Positions 57,695 through 64,000 of a stretch of 64,000 nt of DNA are shown here, in pieces. Origin of the DNA: Mesoterricola silvestris (lineage in GTDB: Bacteria; Acidobacteriota; Holophagae; Holophagales; Holophagaceae); contig NZ_AP027080.1 of the NCBI RefSeq assembly GCF_030295405.1, positions 992,001-1,056,000 of the forward strand. The letters run 5' to 3'. The notes beneath the pieces are model-generated. The model was not told the DNA's origin. It searched no databases and worked only from the letters and a program-made list of their open reading frames with translations. The position numbers were made by a program, and so were the translations under genes. Each line of letters opens with the position of its first letter. Position 1 is the first letter of the stretch.

Positions 57695-60547
57695 TCAGAA
57701 CTGGAACGTGGCGCCGAACTGGATGCGGCGGCCCACCATGGCGTCCACGGGCTGGCCGAACTTCGCGGCCGCGCCGGCGGACCCGTCAATGTAGCCCGAA
57801 TCCCATCCGTAGATCCAGTTGTGGTAGTTGAAGGCGTTGAGGGCTTCCACGTTCAGGCCCAGCCTGCTCTTGCCGATGCGGAAGTCCTTCTGGAGCTTCA
57901 GGTCCACCGAGCGGTAGCCCCAGGCGTTGGGGATGATGAAGCTGTACTTCTGGGGCCGGCCGGCGTTGTAGTGGAAGTGGCGCTGGTTGTAGCCCCACCC
58001 GTTGGTCACGTCCCAGATGGTGTAGGGCAGGCCGGAGGAGAGGGTGATGAGGCCGCTCAGGCGGAAGCCGTAGGGCAGGCTCACCATGCCGTCCATGACC
58101 AGGCGGTTGCGCTCGTCGTCGGCCGTGGGGTGCTTGCCGTAGGCGTCGGCGTTGACGAAGTCCAGGCTGAAGAGATCGTTCCCGGTCTGCTTGGCGCTGG
58201 AGAGGGTGTAGTGGATGCCGGCGCCCCAGCCCGAGGCCTCGGTGTAGGGCTTCTCCACGACCACGTACATCGCGTCGTACCAGGTCTTCTTGGTGTCGCT
58301 GAGCAGCACGTTGGAATAGCCGGGGACGGAGATGTAGTTCAGCTGCGCGTCGCGGTTGCCCCACTTCCAGGTGATGGCGTCGAAGCTGCGCACGTCCGTG
58401 AAGGTGATCGAGGCGTTGACGCTGCCCACCTTCGTGCGCATGCCCAGGCTGATCTGGTCGGAGTGGGCGGGCTTGGCGTTGTTGTCCAGGAGGAAGACCT
58501 CGGGATTGGGGGCCACGCCCTGGGCGATGAGGCCGTTCAGGCCGTCCTTGGACATGTAGCTGGGATCCCACTTGATGGCGGGGGTGCCGTTCACGGGCGA
58601 GCCGTCCTTGGAGAACGTGAAGGTGCGCACGGCGTACTGCAGGCGGAAGCGCTCGTCGAGCACGTTGTTGAAGGACTCCCGGTCGTAGTAGCGGCCCACG
58701 CCGCCGAACACGACCGCCGTGCCGTCGCCCTTGACGTCATAGGAGAAGCCCAGGCGCGGCTGGAAGGCGCCGTAGTAGGGCTTGCGCTTGGTGCCGTCGG
58801 TGAAGTACTTGGAGTCGTACATCCCGCCCAGGGCCGTCACCACGGACTTCGGGGTGACGTAGTCGTCGTTGAACATGTCGGACTCGTAGTCCCAGCGCAG
58901 GCCGATATTGACCAGGAGGCGGGGGGTGACGTTCCAGTCGTCCTGGGCGTACCACCCGATCTGGCGGTTCGTGGCGCTCAGGTCGGGGTTGCCGACGCCG
59001 TACTGGGCCTGGAAGGGGATCGTGAGGGTGGGGTCGAGATTGGGGTCGAAGTTGAAGACGGGGTTGCCCAGCTGGTACTTCTTGATCCCGTAGTCCATGA
59101 AGTCGATGTTGCCGCCGAACTTGAAGCTGTGGTTGGCCACGGCGACGTAGGAGAAGTCGTCGCGCAGGGAGATGCGCTTCTGGACGAAGTCCTGCTGATC
59201 GGTGTGGCCGCCGGTGATCAGGATGCCGTAGTAGTTCTTGGCGACGAGATCGGGGTTGATGGCCTTGGGATTCCACTCGGACTTCTGGTAGGTGATCATG
59301 AATTCGTTCACCCAGCTGGAGGTGGTGAACTTGTCCTTCAGGCTGGTGGTGAGGACGCTGTTGGACATGTCCGAACCGTTCTCGTACGTGGTCTGGCCGC
59401 CGAAGTCCCGCTTCTCGTGCTCGGAGCGGTAGTTGAAGGAGTACTCCAGGATGTGGGCGGGGTTGAGCTGGTAGTCCACCTTGCCGAACACCAGGTTGGA
59501 GCGGAAGGGGGAGGCGTAGTTCCCGGCGTAGCTCTTGAGCTGGTTCACCAGGGCCGCGGAGGCGCCGCTGAGGTTGCCGCCGCCCAGGTAGACCTGGTTG
59601 TCGCGGTTCTGCTGGTTGCCTTCATAGGACAGGAAGAAGTGCATCTTGTCCTTGAGGATGGGGCCGCCGACGCTGAACCCCTCCTGGGTGCGGGAGTACT
59701 CGGGCTTGGGCTGGCCGCGCTTCTCGGCGAAGTAGTTGTTCGAGACCAGGTCCTTGTTCTGGTAGTACACGAAGAGGTCGCCGTGGAAGTCGTTGGTGCC
59801 GGACTTGGTGACGGCGCTGATGACGGCGCCCGAGGCCTTCTGGTACTCGGCCTTGTAGTTCTCCGTCATCACGCGGAATTCCTGCACGGCGCCCAGGGGG
59901 AAGGGGTTCCCGCGGCTGCTGTCCTGGCCGACGGTGCCGCCGGAAAGGACATCGCTCTTGTAGCTCGCGCCGTCGATGAAGATGTTGACGCGCTGGTTGG
60001 TCTGGCCTCCGGAGGAGAAGGACTGGTTCAACTCGTCGTTGGAGAGCTTGATGCCGGGGGCCAGGGCGGCGTAGTTCAGGAAGTTGCGGTTGCCCTGGGG
60101 AAGGCCCTCGAGCTGCTCGAGGCTGATGTTGGTGGCCACTTCGGCGGAACGGAGCTCGGTGAGGGAACCCGTGACCTCCACCACCGCGGCGGCCTGGGGG
60201 GCCAGGTTGAAGTCCAGATCCAGGGCCTGGCCCACCTGCACCCGCACGGACTTCACGGCGGTGCCGCCGCCCGGGGCGGTGGCGGTGAGGGTGTAGGTGG
60301 CGGGGTCCAGCATGAGGTGGTAGGTGCCGTCGGCCTTGGCCACGGCCCGGGTGGTGAAGCCCTTGGCCTTGTCCACGGCCGTGACGGTGGCGCCGCCCAC
60401 GGCCTTGCCGCCCATGAGGACGTGGCCGCGCAGGATGGCGGTGGTGGTCTGGGCCATCAGACAGGGGGCTGTGCCCATGGCGATGAGGGCCGCCGCGAAG
60501 GCGGGGATAGAGGCTCCGCTGACCCTGGCTCGGAGGGTTCGGCTCAT
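57695..60547 (-). CDS. Oar-like TonB-dependent outer-membrane transporter
   Basis: 950 residues. Signal peptide to about CLMAQ, then a carboxypeptidase-regulatory (CarbopepD_reg) domain (AILRGHVLMGGKAVGGATV, GTYHLMLDPATYTLTATAPG). The plug has NIFIDGASYKSD and GAVQEFRVMTENYKAEYQKA, and GTNDFHGDLFVYYQNKDLVS opens a long barrel that ends RRIQFGATFQF. This Oar/Cna-B style transporter is the usual form in Acidobacteriota. It has no SusD partner here. Operon position between lacI and GH144 points to uptake of beta-1,2-glucan fragments. Confidence 0.92.
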   Translation of the reverse strand: MSRTLRARVSGASIPAFAAALIAMGTAPCLMAQTTTAILRGHVLMGGKAVGGATVTAVDKAKGFTTRAVAKADGTYHLMLDPATYTLTATAPGGGTAVKSVRVQVGQALDLDFNLAPQAAAVVEVTGSLTELRSAEVATNISLEQLEGLPQGNRNFLNYAALAPGIKLSNDELNQSFSSGGQTNQRVNIFIDGASYKSDVLSGGTVGQDSSRGNPFPLGAVQEFRVMTENYKAEYQKASGAVISAVTKSGTNDFHGDLFVYYQNKDLVSNNYFAEKRGQPKPEYSRTQEGFSVGGPILKDKMHFFLSYEGNQQNRDNQVYLGGGNLSGASAALVNQLKSYAGNYASPFRSNLVFGKVDYQLNPAHILEYSFNYRSEHEKRDFGGQTTYENGSDMSNSVLTTSLKDKFTTSSWVNEFMITYQKSEWNPKAINPDLVAKNYYGILITGGHTDQQDFVQKRISLRDDFSYVAVANHSFKFGGNIDFMDYGIKKYQLGNPVFNFDPNLDPTLTIPFQAQYGVGNPDLSATNRQIGWYAQDDWNVTPRLLVNIGLRWDYESDMFNDDYVTPKSVVTALGGMYDSKYFTDGTKRKPYYGAFQPRLGFSYDVKGDGTAVVFGGVGRYYDRESFNNVLDERFRLQYAVRTFTFSKDGSPVNGTPAIKWDPSYMSKDGLNGLIAQGVAPNPEVFLLDNNAKPAHSDQISLGMRTKVGSVNASITFTDVRSFDAITWKWGNRDAQLNYISVPGYSNVLLSDTKKTWYDAMYVVVEKPYTEASGWGAGIHYTLSSAKQTGNDLFSLDFVNADAYGKHPTADDERNRLVMDGMVSLPYGFRLSGLITLSSGLPYTIWDVTNGWGYNQRHFHYNAGRPQKYSFIIPNAWGYRSVDLKLQKDFRIGKSRLGLNVEALNAFNYHNWIYGWDSGYIDGSAGAAAKFGQPVDAMVGRRIQFGATFQF

Positions 60548-60606
60548 GGTTCTCTCCTTTTGGTGGAAAAATTTGACTTACGGTAATGCTGCGAAGGGGC
60601 GGAGGC

Positions 60607-61680
60607 TCATGGGCCCCCGTTCCCGGGAAGGGGCGGGCAGGTGGAGCCGCGGGGCACCAGGAGCACTTCGAGGGTCTGCTGCCGGGGCTGGACGGCGCCC
60701 CCGGCTTCGATGACCGTCAGCAGCCTCTCGGCGGCCCTGGCGCCCAGGTCGGAGATGGGCGCGCGGATGGAGGTGAGGGCGGGGGTCAGGTACCGCACGA
60801 TGGGCACGTCGTCGAAGCCCGCCAGGGAGATGTCCTCGGGGACCCGGAGGCCCTGGTCCTTCAGGGCGGCCAGGGCCCCGATGGCCATGTCGTCGTTGGC
60901 CGCGAAGATGGCGGTGGGCCGGGGCGAGGTCTTGAGGAGCCGGCACGCGGCGCGGTAGCCTGAGGCCTCCCCGAAATCCCCCTGGGCCTCCAGGCCGCGG
61001 CCCTGGGTTCCGGGAAAGCCGGCCATGGCGTCCCGGTAGCCCCTCAGTCGCTGCTGGGCGTCGGTGTTGTTCTCGGGGCCGCGGATGAAGGCGATGCGCG
61101 AATGGCCCAGCCCGATGAGGTAGCGCACCATGGACAGCGCCCCGCCGTGGTTGTCCACGCTGATGGAATCGAAGCGCTCCTCCAGGCCCCCCGCCACCTG
61201 GCTGAGGAAGACCGCCGGGGTGCGCTTCAGGAGGCGGGCCATGCCGGCATGCACTTCCATCTCCGAGGAGAGGATCACCAGTCCGTCCACCTTGCCGTGC
61301 ATGGTCCTGAGCATCGCCTCGGCGGATTCCATGTCCCCGTGGGTGCAGGTCACCAGGAGGCTGTAGTGGCGGTTGCGCGCCACCTGGTCCAGGCCCCGGA
61401 TCACCTCCGAGAAGAACTCGCCGAACATGTCCGGGAGCAGGGCGCCGATGGTGCGGGTCTCCTTCTTGATCAGGCTCCGGGCCCCGCTGTGGGGGATGTA
61501 GCCCAGGGCCTCGATGGCCTCCTGGACCCGGTCGCTGGTGGCGCCCTTCACCGGGTTGGTGCCGTTGAGCACCCGGGACACGGTGGCGATGGAAACGTTC
61601 GCCATGCGGGCCACGTCATGGATGGTCACCTCCGCCCGGTCATCCGGGGGGGCGGCACCTTCCTGGGGGCGCTGCGTCAT
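60607..61680 (-). CDS. LacI-family transcriptional regulator of the glycan locus
   Basis: 357 residues. The DNA-binding head is at 18-65 (VTIHDVARMANVSIATVSRV, LNGTNPVKG, IEALGYIPHSGARSLI) with the hinge helix, and the periplasmic-binding-type sensor follows (IGALLPDMFGEFFSEVIRGL, IAFIRGPENN, AIFAANDDMAIGAL, VPEDISLAGFDD). Divergent from the symporter, with an operator between them. The TonB-dependent transporter gene follows 59 bp after its stop, so lacI may head the whole catabolic operon and be autoregulated. The effector is probably a short beta-glucan oligosaccharide (inference). Confidence 0.92.
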   Translation of the reverse strand: MTQRPQEGAAPPDDRAEVTIHDVARMANVSIATVSRVLNGTNPVKGATSDRVQEAIEALGYIPHSGARSLIKKETRTIGALLPDMFGEFFSEVIRGLDQVARNRHYSLLVTCTHGDMESAEAMLRTMHGKVDGLVILSSEMEVHAGMARLLKRTPAVFLSQVAGGLEERFDSISVDNHGGALSMVRYLIGLGHSRIAFIRGPENNTDAQQRLRGYRDAMAGFPGTQGRGLEAQGDFGEASGYRAACRLLKTSPRPTAIFAANDDMAIGALAALKDQGLRVPEDISLAGFDDVPIVRYLTPALTSIRAPISDLGARAAERLLTVIEAGGAVQPRQQTLEVLLVPRGSTCPPLPGNGGP

Positions 61681-61706
61681 GGCTCGGTTCTCCGGTGGAG
61701 AGGAAA

Positions 61707-61742
61707 TGAAAACGTTTACAAGTCTGGGACAAGTAGTAATAT
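61707..61742 (+). promoter_or_regulatory. LacI operator overlapping the symporter promoter
   Basis: TGAAAACGTTTACA (61707-61720) is a good LacI/CcpA-type palindrome. Its TTTACA (61715-61720) also serves as a -35 with TAATAT at 61737-61742 after a 16-bp spacer. A bound repressor would block the symporter promoter and lies 27 bp before the divergent lacI start codon. Confidence 0.72.
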
Positions 61743-61917
61743 ACCCCTGACCTTGAAACCTGCAAGAAGAAAGTAACGACCCTGTAACGAAACGAAAATG
61801 GTTGCAGGACGCCCACGAACGCAGCTCGCAGCCTGGCAAAAAGCGGCATGACCCTTGGATATCCGGGGCTGGATGCCGGTTTTTGCTCCCCGCCGCCGCC
61901 TCCCGTCAGGATCCCCC

Positions 61918-63348
61918 ATGGCCAGCCACCCCCACCACACGACCCTCGCCGCGGACCGGGTTCCCGTCCGGCAGAAGATCGCCTACGGGCTGGGGGCGAT
62001 CGTCACCATCGTGGCCGTGAATTCCGTGGTGCAGCTCACGAGCCTCGTGTACGTCGTGGGGCTGGGCATCAGCGCCATCTGGATCGGGTACGCCCAGGCC
62101 ATTCCGCGCCTGTGGGACGCGCTGGTGGACCCCATCCTGGGCAACCTTTCGGACAACAGCCGCTCCCGCTTCGGCCGGCGCATCCCCTTCCTGGTGGTCG
62201 GCGGCATCCTCCTGGGCGTGGCCTTCACGCTCCTGTGGACGGTGCCCAGGGACTGGAGCCGGCCGGCGATGTTCGCGTACTTCATCGCAACGTCGCTGTT
62301 CTTCTACACCGTCGTGCCCATCTATTCCATCCCCCACGGGGCGCTGGGCCTGGAGATGACCGAGGACTACCACGAGAAGACCAGCATCTTCGCCTACGCC
62401 AGTTTCATCGGCAACGTGGGGGCCTTCTTCCTGCCCTGGGTGTACTACCTGGCCAACCGGCCCGTGTTCCACGGGGACACGGTGGCGGGCATCAAGTGGG
62501 TGTGCCTGGGCATGAGCTTCTTCCTCACCGGCTCCGCCCTGGTGTGCGCCCTCGTGTGCAAGGAGGGCAAGCTCCACCAGGCCCGCAAGCAGGAGCACAT
62601 CCCCATCCTCAAGGGCTTCCGGGCCACCTACCGCAACGGCGCCTTCCTGAAGCTGGTGGCGGCCTTCACGCTGCTGATCGTGGGGTTCCAGGTGGTGATG
62701 GGCTTCAGCAACTTCACGACGATCTTCTACCTCTACGGGGGCGACAAGGACGCCGCCAGCAGCCTCATGGCCCAGAACGGCACCCTCTGGGCCGCGGTGG
62801 GCATCGCCGGCGTGTTCCCCATGCTCTGGCTCTCCAGGCACCTGGGGAAGAAGGGCACCGTGATCCTCAGCTTCGCGGTCATCGCCGGCGGCAACCTGCT
62901 CAAGCTGGTGTGCTACAACCGCGCCTGGCCCAGGCTCACGTTCATCCCCACCATCTGCCTCTCCCTGGGGATGGTGTTCTGCTTCTCCCTGGTGAACTCC
63001 ATGATCTCGGACATCTGCGACGAGGAGGAGGCGCGGGTGGGCACCCGCCAGGAAGGCGTCTATTTCGCCGTCTACAACTGGTGGTGGAAGGTGGGCGTCT
63101 CCATCGCCTCGGTGGTGGGAGGCTACCTGCTGCGGTGGACGGGCTTCCTGGAGGGCATGGGCACCCAGACGGCTTCCACGATGTTCTGGGTCCGGTTCTG
63201 GGAGATCGGCCTGCCCACGGCGCTGTGCGTGGCGGGCATCCTCCTGCTCGCGGCCTACCCGCTGACGGAGGAGTCGGCTTATGCGACGAAGGCCCTGCTG
63301 GCGGAGCGCAAAGAAGCGGACTCGGGTGTGTCGGCAACCCCTAGGTAA
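61918..63348 (+). CDS. GPH-family (MelB-like) sugar:cation symporter
   Basis: 476 residues from ATG 61918, with AGGA 6 nt upstream; an in-frame ATG at 61855 is less likely. Twelve hydrophobic helices. GPH signatures are GYAQAIPRLWDALVDPILGN, LSDNSRSRFGRRIPFLVVGG, IPHGALGLEMTEDYHEKTSI and MISDICDEEEARVGTRQEGV. It probably carries glucan oligosaccharides released in the periplasm to the cytosolic GH94 and GH1. The last ~9 codons (SGVSATPR) run into the right repeat. Confidence 0.92.
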   Translation: MASHPHHTTLAADRVPVRQKIAYGLGAIVTIVAVNSVVQLTSLVYVVGLGISAIWIGYAQAIPRLWDALVDPILGNLSDNSRSRFGRRIPFLVVGGILLGVAFTLLWTVPRDWSRPAMFAYFIATSLFFYTVVPIYSIPHGALGLEMTEDYHEKTSIFAYASFIGNVGAFFLPWVYYLANRPVFHGDTVAGIKWVCLGMSFFLTGSALVCALVCKEGKLHQARKQEHIPILKGFRATYRNGAFLKLVAAFTLLIVGFQVVMGFSNFTTIFYLYGGDKDAASSLMAQNGTLWAAVGIAGVFPMLWLSRHLGKKGTVILSFAVIAGGNLLKLVCYNRAWPRLTFIPTICLSLGMVFCFSLVNSMISDICDEEEARVGTRQEGVYFAVYNWWWKVGVSIASVVGGYLLRWTGFLEGMGTQTASTMFWVRFWEIGLPTALCVAGILLLAAYPLTEESAYATKALLAERKEADSGVSATPR

Positions 63349-63586
63349 TGAATCCCGGGATTGTTCTCGATGGTCTGGCTCCAGCATGGACCTGACGTTC
63401 TTTATCCTGCCTTTTCCCCTGGATCCTGTTTATCCCCGTTTGAATTTCGCCGGGAGTTATCGCCACCTTTGGGTAAAGGACGTCGAGTAACCTGCGCTCC
63501 GATCCCCGCTGCGTCAGCCCTGCGGAAACAGGGATAAACGCCGATCAACGGGATGAACCGGGATACGCTCAACCTGGAACAGCCCC
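63324..63586. repeat. ~263-bp repeat, right copy flanking the glycan locus
   Basis: The inverse of 48358-48620, about 87% identical by hand alignment. It begins inside the symporter stop region (GGGTGTGTCGGCAACCCCTA) and ends with AACCTGGAACAGCCCC. The rest of the gap to the SDR gene (63587-63627) shows no feature. With the left copy it brackets seven genes. Confidence 0.93.
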
Positions 63587-63627
63587 TTCATCACGGGTTC
63601 AAGGCACCTGGGGTTTGCCGACCCATT

Positions 63628-64000
63628 CTAGAGCATCATCCCGCCGCCGCCCGCCGAGAGGTACTGACCCGTGAGATAGCCCGCCTCGTCCGACGCCACC
63701 AGGGCGATGATCCCCGCCACGTCATCGGGCTGCCCGATGCGGCGCAGCGGCAGGCGGCTCCCGGCGGCGGCCTTGGCCGCCTCGGGGAAGTGGGCGGTGG
63801 CGTCGGTCTCGGTGAGGCCGGGGGCCACGACGTTCACGCGGATGCCGTGGGGGCCCAGCTCCAGGGCCAGGGACTTCATGAGGGCGTCCAGGCCCGACTT
63901 GGCGGTGGTGTGGGCGGAGAAGCCCTCCCCGGGCTGGCGGGAGAGGCCGCTGCTCACGGCGATGATGCACCCCTTGCCCCGGGCGATCATGCCCGGCACC
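63628..64000 (-). CDS. SDR-family oxidoreductase (partial, N-terminus outside window)
   Basis: Last ~123 residues of a classical short-chain dehydrogenase. The catalytic Ser lies in IIAVSSG, then HTTAKSGLDALMKSLALELG, where the motif YxxxK reads HTTAK: Lys is kept but the catalytic Tyr is His. GIRVNVVAPGLTET, the RIGQPDDVAG block and ASDEAGYLTGQYLSAGGG follow as in FabG-like enzymes. The Rossmann N-terminus lies beyond the right edge. The substitution may reduce or change activity. Confidence 0.9.
   Translation of the reverse strand, partial: VPGMIARGKGCIIAVSSGLSRQPGEGFSAHTTAKSGLDALMKSLALELGPHGIRVNVVAPGLTETDATAHFPEAAKAAAGSRLPLRRIGQPDDVAGIIALVASDEAGYLTGQYLSAGGGGMML

Noticed and set aside
48358-63586. 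Claim that the glycan locus is a composite transposon
   Set aside because: No transposase, no integrase and no recognisable target duplication; related repeats occur at other 3' gaps. Kept only as a hypothesis.

Overview
This window comes from a very GC-rich, Gram-negative bacterium. It has several outer-membrane proteins, an Oar-like TonB-dependent transporter, lipoproteins, a nine-haem cytochrome fused to a b-type membrane domain and an RND efflux operon. Together these suggest an Acidobacteriota lineage of the Holophaga/Geothrix kind. That placement is inference from gene content and style; no marker gene was compared.

Layout. 0-3 kb: lysC-dapB-dapA on the minus strand behind a lysine riboswitch. 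3-10 kb: a YbaK-type deacylase, a Ser/Thr kinase translationally coupled to a receiver-PAS-histidine-kinase protein that lacks the usual phospho-accepting His, and the cytochrome. 10-22.7 kb: housekeeping genes on the plus strand (LpxL-like acyltransferase, greA, clpX, lon, dnaE, an M3 peptidase, a metallophosphoesterase, tRNA-Glu). A large inverted repeat lies between clpX and lon. 23-29 kb: cysE, an ECF sigma factor and a DGC-type zinc protein in one operon; a divergent YeiH exporter and LysR regulator; a carbohydrate porin; an outer-membrane protein. 29-38.9 kb: a tetR-led RND efflux operon whose adaptor gene carries a frameshift, a DUF3187 pair, and a second TetR. 39-45.8 kb: aldehyde:ferredoxin oxidoreductase with a MoaD-like partner, then livKHMGF. 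45.9-47.9 kb: a low-GC island with RHS-toxin remnants and two small membrane proteins that look like immunity proteins.

48.6-63.3 kb is a self-contained glycan-utilisation locus: lacI, TonB-dependent transporter, GH144-type endo-beta-1,2-glucanase, a large unassigned (alpha/alpha)6-type enzyme, a GH94 phosphorylase of about 1,107 residues, GH1 beta-glucosidase, and a divergent GPH/MFS symporter. Family content points to beta-1,2-glucan. A LacI operator overlaps the symporter promoter. The locus is bracketed by two inverted copies of a ~263-bp repeat, about 87% identical by hand alignment. Shorter relatives of that repeat sit in other intergenic gaps (29.2 and 38.1 kb). The window ends inside an SDR gene.

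The most interesting items are the beta-1,2-glucan locus with its unassigned enzyme, the repeat family, the His-less kinase paired with a Ser/Thr kinase, and the toxin/immunity island.
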